In this document: one piece after another, positions 26,919-37,409 of the stretch
How positions within the stretch are numbered: the first letter of the stretch is position 1
Layout: the number at the start of each line of letters is the position of its first letter
NCBI RefSeq assembly: GCF_002278135.3
Contig: NZ_CP029425.2
Span: forward strand, 7,974,001-8,038,000
Source: Bradyrhizobium ottawaense
GTDB taxonomy: Bacteria; Pseudomonadota; Alphaproteobacteria; Rhizobiales; Xanthobacteraceae
Direction: 5' to 3'
Length of the DNA stretch: 64,000 nt
Position numbers and translations under genes: made by a program
The notes under the pieces: generated by a model
The model's database searches: none
Told to the model about the DNA's origin: nothing
The model's input: the letters and a program-made list of their open reading frames with translations, nothing else

Positions 26919-27794
26919 TCAGACCTTCTTGCGGACGTGGTGGCCGAACAGGCCTTCGGGCTTCAACAGCAGCACGGCGAGCAGCACGAGGTACGGCGCG
27001 ACATCCTTCCAGCCTTCGGGCAGATAGAAGCCGGCCATGCTCTCGATCACGCCGATCAGGACGCCGCCGACCACGGCGCCCGGGATCGAGCCGAAGCCGC
27101 CGAGGACCGCGGCGGGAAATGCCTTCAGGCCAAGCACGAGGCCGACATTGGAATGGATGAAGGTGATCGGCGCGAGCAGCACGCCGGCGCAGGTCGCGAC
27201 CGCCGCGCTGATCGCCCAGACGATCGACACCACGCGTTTGACCGGGATGCCCATGTAGTAGGCCGCGAGCATGTTCTCGGAACTGGCGCGCATCGCGGTG
27301 CCGAGCGTGGTCTTGTTGAAGAAGAGATAGAGCAGCGTGCACAGGATCATCGTCGCCGCGATCACCGACAGCTTGTCGTAAGCGAGCACCAGCGAGCCGA
27401 TGCGGAGCACGCCCTGGCTGAACGGGGTCTCGATCTTCAGATCATCGGTGCCCCAGATCATGCCGGCGACCGAGCGCAGGAAATAGCCAAGGCCGATGGT
27501 GGCCATGATGATGGAGAATTGCGGATAGCCGAGGATCGGCCGCACCACCACGCGCTCTGCCAGCATGCCGAACAGCGCCATCGCGGCCACCGCACCGGCA
27601 AAGCCGATCCAGTAGTTCAGGCCCATCATGCCGATGAAGGTGAAGGCGAAGAAGCCGCCGAGCATCATCAGATCGCCCTGGGCGAAATTGACGACCTCGG
27701 TGGCCTTGTAGACGAGCACGAACCCGAGCGCGATCAGGCCGTAGACGCAGCCGAGCGCAACACCGCTGACCAGCTGCTGAACGAAATCCAGCAT
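26919..27794 (-). CDS. livH: Branched-chain-type ABC transporter permease LivH-like
   Basis: 291 residues, about eight membrane segments. The start MLDFVQQLVSGVALGCVYGLIALGF and NFAQGDLMMLGGFFAF are typical of LivH; the ATPase-contact loop is at TLGTAMRASSENMLAAYYMG. I chose the ATG at 27794, preceded by GGGAGGA; a longer frame extends upstream into an arginine-rich stretch unlike a protein start. It is the first gene of the operon livH-M-G-F, acyl-CoA ligase, binding protein. Confidence 0.92.
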   Translation of the reverse strand: MLDFVQQLVSGVALGCVYGLIALGFVLVYKATEVVNFAQGDLMMLGGFFAFTFIGMMGLNYWIGFAGAVAAMALFGMLAERVVVRPILGYPQFSIIMATIGLGYFLRSVAGMIWGTDDLKIETPFSQGVLRIGSLVLAYDKLSVIAATMILCTLLYLFFNKTTLGTAMRASSENMLAAYYMGIPVKRVVSIVWAISAAVATCAGVLLAPITFIHSNVGLVLGLKAFPAAVLGGFGSIPGAVVGGVLIGVIESMAGFYLPEGWKDVAPYLVLLAVLLLKPEGLFGHHVRKKV

Positions 27795-28017
27795 TGACGC
27801 GCGTCCTCCCGATGCAACCGGCGGTTCTTCCCGACCGCCTTGCCGCATCTTGTGTCCAGTCGCTACGCAGTCGTTTCGCTGCGTTAGCGCCATTTGTCCG
27901 GAACCAATTCAGCCTGAACCGCTCCTTACTGTCAACAAACGGTGACTTGCCATTAGTCGAAACCGGATGGCGGAATTTGTGGGCCGTAGATTCACGGTGC
28001 CGAAATATCTTGGGATC

Positions 28018-28802
<785 letters not shown>

Positions 28803-28806
<4 letters not shown>

Positions 28807-30329
28807 GCTCGGCAACCGCGCTCTCCTGGTTCGCACGCCACGAGCTCCGGCTCGCCTGGCGCGAATGGTTCGCCATGATGACCGGCGGACGACGCAAGCG
28901 GGCGCGCGCCGCAATCATCGGCCTACTCTGCTTCGCCGCGCTGCTGCATCTGCCGGCCTGGGCGGTGATCGGCCGTTTCGCCGATCTGCAGCTGCCGCTC
29001 GACAAATCCTCGCTGATCGTGATCTCGGCGACGATCGTTCTCGCCTGGACCTTGATGCTGTCGCAGGCGATCGAATCGGTGACGCGGGTGTTCTACGCCC
29101 GCGCCGATCTCGACCTGATCATGTCCTCGCCGGCGACGCTCGCCAATCTGTTCTCGGTCCGCATCGCCGCGATCGCGCTGACCGTCACCGCGATCGCGCT
29201 GCTGTTCTCGACGCCGTTCATCGATGTGCTCGTGATCGGCGGCGGCGCGCGCTGGCTCAGCGCATTCGGGGTGGTCGTCGCCATGGGCCTGTCGGCCGCG
29301 GCGGTCGCGATCGCCGTCACCATCCTGTTGTTTCGCCTGATCGGCCCAGCGCGGACGCGCCTGATTGCCCAGATCCTCGCCGCGATCATCGGCGCCGGCT
29401 TCGTGATCGCGCTCCAGGTCGCCGCGATCGTGTCCTACGGCACGCTGTCGCGCTTCACCATCCTGACCTCAGGCAGCGTGGCCGCCCATGCCCCCGATGT
29501 CGACAGCATCTGGTGGTGGCCGGCACGGGCGGCGATGGGCGACAGCGAAGCGCTGCTGCCGCTCCTGGCGCTCGCTTTGGTGCTGCTCGGAAGCGTCATG
29601 GCGATCTTCTCGCACCGCTTTGCCGACACGGCGATCGATGCCGCGGCTTACGGCAGCTCCGGCAGCGAGCGCGCGAAGGAGCGTCCGTTCCGCGGCGGGT
29701 CGCGGCAGCAGGCGCTGCGGCGCAAGGAATTCTCGCTGCTCTGGCGCGATCCCTGGCTGATCTCGCAGACCCTGATGCAGCTGCTCTATCTGGTGCCGCC
29801 GGCGCTGCTGCTCTGGCGCAGTTTTGCCGACAGCTCCGCGGCGCTGACGCTGATCACGCCTGTGATCGTGATGGCGGCCGGACAGCTTGCCGGCGGGCTG
29901 GCCTGGCTGACGATCTCCGGCGAGGACGCCCCCGACCTGGTCGCGACTGCGCCGCTGACGCCATCCGCCGTCGTCCGCGCCAAGATCGAGGTGGTGCTGA
30001 TCGCGATCGCCGTGATCTTCTGCCCGCTGATCGGCGCGCTGGCCTTCGCCGCACCGATCCAGGCTGCAGTGAGTGCCGGCGCGATCATCCTCAGCGCGGC
30101 CTCCGCGACCGCGATCCAGCTCTGGTTTCGGGTGCAGGCCCGGCGCAGCCAATTCCGGCGCCGCCAGACCTCGTCGCGGCTTGCGACCTTCGCCGAAGCG
30201 TTTTCCTCGATCGGCTGGGCCGCAACCGCGGCACTGCTGCTTGCACTCCCCATCGCCGGCCTCATCAGCGGCCTGATCACCGCGAGCCTGGTTGCGATCA
30301 CCTGGAAGTTCAGCCCAAGGCGGGACTGA
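28803..30329 (+). CDS. ABC-2-type exporter membrane subunit
   Basis: 508 residues with about ten or more hydrophobic segments rich in A, I and L, and a charged central loop (SGSERAKERPFRGGSRQQAL near residues 285-305) followed by RRKEFSLLWRDPWLISQTLMQ. It has no ATPase motif of its own. The four-base overlap with the ATPase gene marks them as one transporter. The family is not named by sequence alone; large permeases of this kind occur as putative exporters in Bradyrhizobium-like genomes. Confidence 0.8.
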
Positions 30330-30446
30330 AGGCGGGACTGATAGCCGGAGTGAGAGGTGCGACACTGACGCGCTGTTGATCGCAGCCCATTGGCCCCGCG
30401 CCGCAATGCACGCTAGACTTTCCCTGACATCATCGGGGACGGACTT

Positions 30447-31259
30447 ATGCGGCGACTTGTTTCGACGGCCCTGGCGCTGTTCGGCGCATTCCTGACCCCT
30501 GCCCTTGCCCAGCAGCCACAGCGCAGCGAGTGCCTGGCGATGGCGAACGCGGCCCCGCGCGCTCTGCCGGTCGCATTCCGGCCGGCGGCCGGCACAGGCG
30601 AGGTCGAGATCACCTATGTCGGCCACTCCACCTATTTCATCGACACGCCCGGCGGCTTGCGCATCGCGACCGATTATAGCGGCGCCTACCAGGTCGGGCG
30701 GCTGCCCGACGTCGTGACCATGAACCGGGCCCACAGCACCCACTACTCTCTGTTTCCCGATAAGCGCATTCCTCACGTGCTGCATGGTTGGGGCGAGGAC
30801 GGAAAGCCGGCGATCGTTTCAGAACGCATCAGTGACGCCTTCATCCGCAATGTCACGACCGACATCCGCCGCTATTTCGGCGACGACGCCGGCACCGACA
30901 TGATCCGCGACGGCAATTCGATCTTCATCTTCGAAGTCGCCGGCCTCTGCATCGGCCATCTCGGCCACCTCCATCACAAGCTCGACGACAGCCATTTCGC
31001 CCAGATCGGACGGCTCGATATCGTGATGGTGCCGATCGACGGCACCTACACCATGTCGCTCGAAGGGATTTCTGACATCACCAAGCGCCTGCGCGCCTCC
31101 GTCGTGCTACCGATGCATCGCTTTGCCACCCCGCTCGACGATTTCATGCGCCGGATCGGCCAGCAGTTCGAGATCGACCGGCGCTCCGGGCGGTCCTTCC
31201 GGATGTCGCGGGACGCGCTGCCGTCGATGCCGACGGTGATCATCCTCGACGGGGTCTGA
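30447..31259 (+). CDS. Exported metallo-beta-lactamase-fold protein (UlaG-like)
   Basis: 270 residues. A signal peptide (MRRLVSTALALFGAFLTPALAQ) precedes an MBL-fold domain of the UlaG type, recognisable by EVEITYVGHSTYFIDTPGGLRIATDY. The usual HxHxDH metal site appears altered to MNRAHSTHYS; further histidines are at GHLGHLHHKL and LPMHRF, and an aspartate in MVPIDGTYTM. Enzymatic activity is therefore uncertain. It is preceded by a 117-base gap and may share a transcript with the small gene after it. Confidence 0.75.
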   Translation: MRRLVSTALALFGAFLTPALAQQPQRSECLAMANAAPRALPVAFRPAAGTGEVEITYVGHSTYFIDTPGGLRIATDYSGAYQVGRLPDVVTMNRAHSTHYSLFPDKRIPHVLHGWGEDGKPAIVSERISDAFIRNVTTDIRRYFGDDAGTDMIRDGNSIFIFEVAGLCIGHLGHLHHKLDDSHFAQIGRLDIVMVPIDGTYTMSLEGISDITKRLRASVVLPMHRFATPLDDFMRRIGQQFEIDRRSGRSFRMSRDALPSMPTVIILDGV

Positions 31260-31323
31260 GGCGCAACTTTCTCCAAGCCTTCTGCCGTCTTCGGTGCTGA
31301 TCTCCGCGCAACAGGAGATCGAC

Positions 31324-31845
31324 ATGAACGACTTTGCGCGACTATTGCACGCCGATGGACCGAATTCCGAGCACGCCGCGGCGCTGCAGCTCTACGGCCG
31401 CTTTGTCGGCGATTGGGACGCCGAGATCACGGCCCACGGCCTCGATGGAACCAAACACACCGCGCGCGGCGAGATCCATTTTGGCTGGGTGCTGGAGGGA
31501 CGCGCGGTCCAGGACGTCTGGATCATCCCGCGCCCCGCGGGCAGCCCGGCCTTTCCGATTGCGGGCAATTGGTACGGCACGACGCTGCGCCTCTACGATT
31601 CGACCATCGATGCGTGGCGGATTTCCTGGTTCGATCCTGGACGCAGCGTCTTCCGCCAGCAGATCGGCCGGCCGCGCGGCGCCGACATCGTGCAGGAAGG
31701 CACGACGGAGGCCGGCGAATTGACCCGCTGGAGCTTTACGGAAATCACCGGCGATTCCTTCCACTGGCTCGGCGAGACCAAGCCGGCCGATGCAAGCGAT
31801 TGGCGGCTTATGGTCGATGTGAAGGCGAAGCGGCGGAAGGGCTAG
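31324..31845 (+). CDS. Conserved hypothetical protein, lipocalin-like beta-barrel (DUF1579-like)
   Basis: 173 residues from the ATG at 31324, preceded at good spacing by AGGAG. No signal peptide. The sequence alternates short polar and aromatic strands, starting YGRFVGDWDAEITAHGLDG and continuing with GEIHFGWVLEGRAVQDVW, which resembles DUF1579/lipocalin-like cytosolic proteins in which a W-D pair opens the barrel. No catalytic residues can be assigned. It lies 64 bases after the MBL-fold gene on the same strand. Confidence 0.65.
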   Translation: MNDFARLLHADGPNSEHAAALQLYGRFVGDWDAEITAHGLDGTKHTARGEIHFGWVLEGRAVQDVWIIPRPAGSPAFPIAGNWYGTTLRLYDSTIDAWRISWFDPGRSVFRQQIGRPRGADIVQEGTTEAGELTRWSFTEITGDSFHWLGETKPADASDWRLMVDVKAKRRKG

Positions 31846-31894
31846 AGATCTGATGGCTGTTGGTTGAAGCCGTGGGCCCCAGGCTCGCTGCAAC

Positions 31895-32011
31895 CTCTCC
31901 CGCTTGCGGGGGAGGTCGGCGCGTAGCGCCGGGTGGGGGCTCTCTCCACATCGGGAGTGTCCCATTGCGGAGACGCCCCCACCCCAGCCCTCCCCCGCAA
32001 GCGGGAGAGGG
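31895..32011. repeat. Large palindromic repeat, family C
   Basis: Left arm CCTCTCCCGCTTGCGGGGGA, right arm TCCCCCGCAAGCGGGAGAGG, each arm itself a short hairpin. Inner words GGGTGGGGGC and GCCCCCACCC also pair. The design parallels family B but with different sequence. It fills most of the 274-base space before the amidohydrolase gene. Confidence 0.85.
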
Positions 32012-32119
32012 AGCGCACCTGCTCCGCCGCGGCTGTGGTGCTCTGAGCAATGCGCGCTGCTGTGCGTGCGTGTGAGATGTTAGGCTCCTCTCTCAAAAGA
32101 CAACAGGGAGCGGACACTG

Positions 32120-33235
32120 ATGGCTGCAAGCAGTGTGCCCGGCAATACGAGCGGGCTGTTCGTCGAGCCGCGCGAGGACTGGCTCGCGCTGCATCAGGAG
32201 CCGATCATTGATCCCTTGCGGCCGATCGTCGATCCCCATCACCATCTCTGGAATCGCGGCTACCGCTATCTGATCGAGGAAATGGCGGCCGACATCGCCT
32301 CCGGCCACAACGTCATCGCGACCGTCTATGTCGATTGCCGCTCGATGTATCGCGCGCACGGGCCGGAAGCGTTCCGGCCCGTCGGCGAAGTCGAGTTCGC
32401 CAACGGCGTCGCCGCCATGAGCGCAAGCGGCGCTTACGGCAAGGCGGCGATCTGCGCCGGCATCGTCAGCCACGCCAATCTGCTGCTCGGCGACGCCGCA
32501 AGGCCGGTGCTGGAAGCCGAGATCGCGGCCGGCAATGGCCGCTTCCGCGGCATCCGCCATTCCTCGGCCTGGGACGAGGACCCGGTCGTCGCCGGCATGT
32601 ATGCGAACCGGCCGAAGGGCCTGTTGCAGGATCCAGCTTTCCGCCAAGGCTTTGCCTGCCTGGCGCCACTGAACCTCAGCTTCGATGCATGGCTGTTCCA
32701 TCCGCAGATCGGCGAGCTGACCGAATTGGCGCGCGCCTTCCCCGACACCAGGATTGTGCTCGACCATTGCGGCGGCCCAGCTGGCGTCGGCCGCTTTGCA
32801 GGACGGCGTGAAGAGGTGTTTGCACAATGGCGCGCCTCGATCCGCGAGATCGCGACATGCGAGAACGTGGTGGTCAAGCTCGGCGGCCTCGCCATGTGCC
32901 TGCTCGGCTACGACTTCCATTTGCGCGAGAGGCCGCCGTCATCCGAGGAGCTCGCCGCGGCCTGGCGCCCTTACGTCGAGACCTGCATCGAGGCGTTCGG
33001 ACCCAAGCGCGCGATGTTCGAGAGCAACTTCCCGCCGGACAAGGGCCAGTGCAGCTACCAGGTGATCTTCAACGCCTTCAAGCGCATCGCCTCACCCCTG
33101 AGCGAGGCCGAGAAGACCGCGCTGTTCTCGCAGACCGCCACCGACGTCTACCGGCTCGAGCTGCGTCATGACGAGAAGAGGGGCCGGGATGATCCCGCCC
33201 CCTCTTCCGTCGTGGCCGCTGGGAAGCGTTCTTGA
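32120..33235 (+). CDS. Amidohydrolase-2 family metal-dependent hydrolase
   Basis: 371 residues. TIM-barrel hydrolase of the PF04909 family. The first metal motif is VDPHHHLWNR (near residue 38), followed by RGIRHSSAWD, VLDHCGGPAGVG and the C-terminal MFESNFPPDKG, where the general acid/base aspartate usually lies in an SDYPH- or SNFP-like motif. The nearest well-studied relatives are lactonases and decarboxylases of carboxylic acids and sugars; the substrate here is unknown. The ATG at 32120 is preceded by CAGGGAGCG. Confidence 0.85.
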   Translation: MAASSVPGNTSGLFVEPREDWLALHQEPIIDPLRPIVDPHHHLWNRGYRYLIEEMAADIASGHNVIATVYVDCRSMYRAHGPEAFRPVGEVEFANGVAAMSASGAYGKAAICAGIVSHANLLLGDAARPVLEAEIAAGNGRFRGIRHSSAWDEDPVVAGMYANRPKGLLQDPAFRQGFACLAPLNLSFDAWLFHPQIGELTELARAFPDTRIVLDHCGGPAGVGRFAGRREEVFAQWRASIREIATCENVVVKLGGLAMCLLGYDFHLRERPPSSEELAAAWRPYVETCIEAFGPKRAMFESNFPPDKGQCSYQVIFNAFKRIASPLSEAEKTALFSQTATDVYRLELRHDEKRGRDDPAPSSVVAAGKRS

Positions 33236-33250
33236 ATTGAGATTATTGTT

Positions 33251-33300
33251 TGAGCATGATCTTTTCGGAAAACCGCTGCACACTTTTCCGGATCATGCTC
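33251..33300. repeat. GAGCATGATC-family palindrome (D), long form, ending at a stop codon
   Basis: Outer arms GAGCATGATC and GATCATGCTC, inner arms CGGAAAA and TTTTCCG, loop CCGCTGCACAC. Its right end abuts the cupin gene so that the stop TAG (33300-33302 on the minus strand) runs directly into AGCATGATCC. It also lies just behind the amidohydrolase stop, so it is a shared 3' element of two convergent genes. Confidence 0.87.
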
Positions 33301-33755
33301 TAGCCGGCACCCATCAGGGAGGCCGGACGGCGCTCTCCGGTGGAGGCGAAGATCTTCTTCAGCTTGTTGACGACGCGGATCAGGAAGCCGATCATCACGG
33401 GATTGGTCTTGCGGCAGAAGGCGATCTTCTTGACGTGGCCTTCGACATGCCATTTGGCATGCGCGCCGTCGCGGAAGAAGATCACGTCGCCGGGGCCGTA
33501 GCGCTTGGGCGGCATGCCGTCGCTTTCGAGCACGATCGATCCTTCCATGATCATGATCGTCTCGTCGATATCGTAGTACCAGTTGAAGCGGCCTTCGGTG
33601 CACTGCCAGATGATGGTCGATGCGGTGCCGTCGGCACTGGTGGACAGGATGTGCGAGCGCGACACGGGATTGCCCTCGATGATCCAGGACGGCTCGATCG
33701 GCCGCAGCTCAAGCTCGACATTGCAACTACCGATTTCAATCAATGCGCGCGACAT
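33300..33755 (-). CDS. Cupin-domain protein
   Basis: 151 residues, single cupin barrel. The first motif is degenerate (WYYDIDETIMIMEGSIVLES, where D/E replace the usual histidines) and the second reads PGDVIFFRDGAHAKWHV, typical of the cupin_3/DUF861 group related to (S)-ureidoglycine aminohydrolase and of enamine-like sugar-binding proteins. The C-terminal 35 residues, including IRVVNKLKKIF, extend past the barrel. A function cannot be given. It stands alone on the minus strand. Confidence 0.75.
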   Translation of the reverse strand: MSRALIEIGSCNVELELRPIEPSWIIEGNPVSRSHILSTSADGTASTIIWQCTEGRFNWYYDIDETIMIMEGSIVLESDGMPPKRYGPGDVIFFRDGAHAKWHVEGHVKKIAFCRKTNPVMIGFLIRVVNKLKKIFASTGERRPASLMGAG

Positions 33756-33992
33756 CTTCTTCCCCAGCGGGTATAATAAAATATTGCCGGATCTCGGCCC
33801 GGATTGCTTCGAAAGATGCCGGGAACGCTAGTCATCGGTTTTTAATTCTTTCTTACGCAGGCCCCGACAATCAGCCGGAAGTTGCAGGCGCGAAGCGGTT
33901 AACGCGGCGATTTCCCTGCAAATTCGAGCACATGAACCGATCTTTTCCGGGGTGCGACAAAGTGCGCGGAAGCATAAAATGGAGCCACGCCG

Positions 33993-34547
33993 ATGCCCCT
34001 CACGCCCGAGGTTCTGACAGCCAATCGTGAGGCCGTCGCCTGGCTGGTCAGCCTCGATGTCTCCTTCGCGCCGGACGAGGAGCCCTGGTTCACCATCGAC
34101 GGCATCGAAAACCCCCAGCAGATGGGCAGTGACGGCTCCGGGGGCGCCTTCGTGCTGCTGCCGCCGCAGAATGTGCTTTACGTCTCATCGGAGGGCCGCG
34201 CCGGGATTATCGCCGATACGTTCGAAGCGTTCGTCCAGCTCATCGTCGCCCGTCCCTATTGGCTCGACATCCTCAAATTTTCCGGCGGCGGCGACCTCGC
34301 GGAGATGCGGCGTGCGGCGGAGGCGCTGGAGGCGACGCTCGACGACGAGGACGAGATCAACGAGGCTCGCGAGGAGATCCTCAAGAGCCTCGACCTGGAC
34401 GACGCGGACGATCCCGTCGGCGCGCTCTACGAGGCGATCGCCGCTTCCGACGCCATCGTACGAGCCACCGACGGCAGCCCGTTCACGACATTGTTCAACC
34501 GCTTCAGCATCGACAACAATCCGATGCTGCGCAACGCGGCGGCGTGA
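33993..34547 (+). CDS. Conserved hypothetical acidic protein
   Basis: 184 residues, strongly acidic in the second half (EATLDDEDEINEAREEI, SLDLDDADDP). The first half, with PWFTIDGIENPQQMGSDGSG and GGAFVLLPPQNVLYVSSEGRAG, has alternating strands that recall SMI1/SUKH-like folds, but I see no defining motif. No signal peptide or membrane segment. The start codon at 33993 has no strong ribosome-binding site. The codon pattern is that of a real gene. It is flanked by a palindromic repeat downstream. Confidence 0.65.
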   Translation: MPLTPEVLTANREAVAWLVSLDVSFAPDEEPWFTIDGIENPQQMGSDGSGGAFVLLPPQNVLYVSSEGRAGIIADTFEAFVQLIVARPYWLDILKFSGGGDLAEMRRAAEALEATLDDEDEINEAREEILKSLDLDDADDPVGALYEAIAASDAIVRATDGSPFTTLFNRFSIDNNPMLRNAAA

Positions 34548-34587
34548 GGGGGCTAGACGCGAGCACTTGGACCTTATTTATTTGCAC

Positions 34588-34668
34588 CGTCATGGCCGGG
34601 CTTGTCCCGGCCATCCACGCCTTGCGGCACAAAGAACGTGGATGCCCGGGACAAGCCCGGGCATGACG
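34588..34668. repeat. Palindromic repeat, family G
   Basis: CGTCATGGCCGGGCTTGTCCC at the left pairs with GGGACAAGCCCGGGCATGACG at the right, around an inner CACGCCTTGCGGCACAAAGAACGTG. It lies between convergent genes (hypothetical protein and aminopeptidase) and fills the gap almost completely. Confidence 0.83.
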
Positions 34669-34677
34669 AGCGGCGGC

Positions 34678-35934
34678 CTACTTCGCCCACTCGCCCTTGC
34701 GGAATACCGGTACCTTGCTGCCATCGGGCAGGATGCCGTCGATATCAGTCTCGGCCGAGCCGATCATCCAATCAATATGGATCAGGCTCTGGTTGCCGCC
34801 TTGCGCGGCGATCTGCTGCGGGGTGAGCTGCGCGCCGTTGATGAAGCACTTCGAATAGCACTGGCCGAGCGCGATGTGGGACGCTGCGTTCTCGTCGAAC
34901 AGCGTGTTGTAGAACAACAGCCCGCTCTGCGAGATCGGCGAGGAATGCGGCACCAGCGCCACTTCGCCGAGGCGCCGGGCGCCCTCGTCGGTGTCGAGCA
35001 CCTTGTTCAGCACCTCCGCGCCGCGCGAGGCCTTTGCATCGACGATCTTGCCGTCCTCGAAGCGCACCGCGATGTTGTCGATCAGCGTGCCCTGATAGGA
35101 CAGCGGCTTCGAGCTCACGACATGGCCGTAGACGCGGCGGCAATGCGGCGTGGTGAAGACCTCTTCGGTCGGGATGTTGGCGTTGCAGCTGATGCCGTTC
35201 TTGGAGAGCGAGGCGCCGCCCTCCCATTCGTGGCCATCGGCAAGGCCAATGGTGAGGTCGACCCCCGGTCCGTTGTACTGGAGCGCGCGGAAACGCTGGC
35301 CGTTGAGCCAGTTGGTACGCTCACGCAACACCGCATTGTGGCTCGCCCAATTGCCCATCGCGTCCTCGCGATCGACGCGGGACGCCGCGAAAATCGCATC
35401 CGCGAGCTTGCCGACCGCGACGTCCTCGGGATCATCAGGAAACACCTGCCTGGCCCAGGACAGGCTCGGATAGGCGATGATGTTCCAGTTGGTGTCGAAA
35501 TTGACGATCTTTTCCAGCGCAGGCTGATAGGCCATCGAATTCGCCTTGCTGGCGCGCGCCACCTTGGAAGGATCCTCACCCGACAACAGCATCGGATTGT
35601 CGCCGACGATGGCGAGCCGCGCGGTGTTGTCGGAGAACGCCTTGGCCATGCCTTCGTAGAGCCAGCCGGCGGCACGATCGAAACTGCTGTCGTGGCCGTG
35701 GCGGTAGCGCGCCAGCGTCATCTCCTCGTCCGACAGGATCGGTGTCACGATGCCGGCGCCGGCCTTGTAGGCATGAACGGCGATCCGCCGCACCAGCGGC
35801 AGCGCGATCGCGGGCGCCGTCAGAAGCAGATCCTGTCCCGGCCGCAAGCCCAGGCCCACCTTCACCGCCACCTCGGCCAGCCGGTCGAGCTTCACGGGAT
35901 CGATGGGAGTGGCGGAATTGCGGTGATCAGTCAT
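34678..35934 (-). CDS. M29-family aminopeptidase
   Basis: 418 residues, the normal length of thermophilic-type metalloaminopeptidases (AmpS/PepS, M29). Family segments are visible: NGPGVDLTIGL, NIPTEEVFTTPHCRRVYG (with the metal-binding Glu-Glu), ASRGAEVLNKVLDTDEGARRLGEVALVPHSSPI and, near the end, HIDWMIGSAETDIDGI, which contains the metal-binding His and Asp. It would remove N-terminal residues from peptides in the cytoplasm. AGAGGG precedes the start. It is monocistronic by position. Confidence 0.93.
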   Translation of the reverse strand: MTDHRNSATPIDPVKLDRLAEVAVKVGLGLRPGQDLLLTAPAIALPLVRRIAVHAYKAGAGIVTPILSDEEMTLARYRHGHDSSFDRAAGWLYEGMAKAFSDNTARLAIVGDNPMLLSGEDPSKVARASKANSMAYQPALEKIVNFDTNWNIIAYPSLSWARQVFPDDPEDVAVGKLADAIFAASRVDREDAMGNWASHNAVLRERTNWLNGQRFRALQYNGPGVDLTIGLADGHEWEGGASLSKNGISCNANIPTEEVFTTPHCRRVYGHVVSSKPLSYQGTLIDNIAVRFEDGKIVDAKASRGAEVLNKVLDTDEGARRLGEVALVPHSSPISQSGLLFYNTLFDENAASHIALGQCYSKCFINGAQLTPQQIAAQGGNQSLIHIDWMIGSAETDIDGILPDGSKVPVFRKGEWAK

Positions 35935-36047
35935 GCGGGGCCCTCTGCCGAAAGTCTGTCGTTCAATCTAAGTCTAGCATCGCGGGACGCAAGTGCGCGA
36001 GCACATTGCGACATGGAGAAGATGCGCAGTTTCACGCATTTTGGTTT

Positions 36048-37409
36048 TCAACGCGTTGCCGATTTCAGCACCCGGTCAACCATGGCGGGCGCGAGGCCGA
36101 GGTAATTTTTCGGTGAGGTGAGCGCCTCGATTGTGGCGCGATCGATGCGGCTCGATATCCGGGAGTCCACGGACAGCGCGTCGGCCAGGCTCATTCCCTT
36201 CTCGTTGGCCTGACGGCAGGCATCATAGACCACGTCATGGGCCTCCTGCCGGCCGAGTTGTGGCGCGAGCCCCATCATGACCGCCTCGGCCACGATCAGG
36301 CCGCGGCTGACCGCAAGATTGTCGTTCATCTTCGCCTCATCCACGATGAGGCCTGCGAGTGCGAACTTCGCCTGGTGCAGCGCGCCGGCAGTCAGCACGA
36401 AGCTCTCCGGAATCGCCATCCACTCGGCGTGCCAGGGGCCCGTGGCGCGTTCGAAATCCTGCACCATGGCGTCGAGCATCAGGCCGGCGTGCTGGCGCAC
36501 CGCCTTGGACGCCGCCAGCATCAGCTCCGACGAGATCGGGTTGCGCTTCTGCGGCATGGTCGAGGAGGCGCCGCGTCCCTTCACGAAGGGCTCGTAGACT
36601 TCGGCGAACTCGGTCGAGGCCATGATCATGATGTCGAGTGCGATCTTGCCGAGCGAGCCGGTGACGAGCGCAAGGAAGTTCACGGCTTCTGCAAAGCCGT
36701 CGCGAGCGACGTGCCAGGTCGAGGCGGGAATGCCGAGCTTCAGCTCCGCGCAGAGCGCCTCCTGCACCTCAAAACCCTTGTCGCCGAGCGAGGCCAGCGT
36801 ACCTGCGGCGCCGGCGAACTGGCCGACCAGCACGCGCGGCTTCAATTGCGTCAGCCGCTCGGCGTGGCGGTCGAACATGGCGAGCCAGATCGCGGTCTTG
36901 TAACCGAAGGTCACTGGCAGCGCCTGCTGGAGATGGGTACGGCCCGCCATCGGTGTGTCCCGGTATCGCTTCGAGAGGTCGGCGAGGATGCGGCGAAGTT
37001 CGGCGATGTCGTGCTCGACGATCTCGAACGCGGCGCGCAGTTGCAACACCACGGCGGAGTCCATGATGTCCTGCGTGGTCGCGCCCCAATGCACGTAGCG
37101 GCCGGCCTCGCCGCACTGCTTCACCATCTGATGCACCAGAGGGAGGATCGGATAGCCGACGATGTCGGTCTCCTGCCTGAGCAGATCGAAATCGAAAGCG
37201 GCGACGTCGGTCCGCGCCGAGATCTGATCGGCGGCCTGCTGCGGGATCACGCCGCACTTCGCCTCAGCCTTCGCCAGCGCCACCTCGACCTCGGCATAGC
37301 GTGCCACCAGCGCGACGTCGGAGAACACCTCCCGCATCTCGGGCGTACCGAAGGCGTCGCGGAACAGCATGGAATCGAGCACGGTGGTGGAGGCAGGAAA
37401 AGCAGGCAT
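36048..37409 (-). CDS. Fumarase/aspartase-superfamily lyase (adenylosuccinate lyase/PcaB-like)
   Basis: 453 residues. The superfamily signature SSTMPQKRNPISSE (near residue 283) with the catalytic loop serine, and the motifs HWGATTQDIMDSA and GRTHLQQALP are intact. The overall pattern (MLFRDAFGTPEMREVFSD at the start) is closer to the 3-carboxy-cis,cis-muconate cycloisomerase/adenylosuccinate lyase family than to fumarase. No purine or protocatechuate genes are near, so it is probably a paralogue with another substrate rather than the housekeeping PurB. Confidence 0.85.
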   Translation of the reverse strand: MPAFPASTTVLDSMLFRDAFGTPEMREVFSDVALVARYAEVEVALAKAEAKCGVIPQQAADQISARTDVAAFDFDLLRQETDIVGYPILPLVHQMVKQCGEAGRYVHWGATTQDIMDSAVVLQLRAAFEIVEHDIAELRRILADLSKRYRDTPMAGRTHLQQALPVTFGYKTAIWLAMFDRHAERLTQLKPRVLVGQFAGAAGTLASLGDKGFEVQEALCAELKLGIPASTWHVARDGFAEAVNFLALVTGSLGKIALDIMIMASTEFAEVYEPFVKGRGASSTMPQKRNPISSELMLAASKAVRQHAGLMLDAMVQDFERATGPWHAEWMAIPESFVLTAGALHQAKFALAGLIVDEAKMNDNLAVSRGLIVAEAVMMGLAPQLGRQEAHDVVYDACRQANEKGMSLADALSVDSRISSRIDRATIEALTSPKNYLGLAPAMVDRVLKSATR

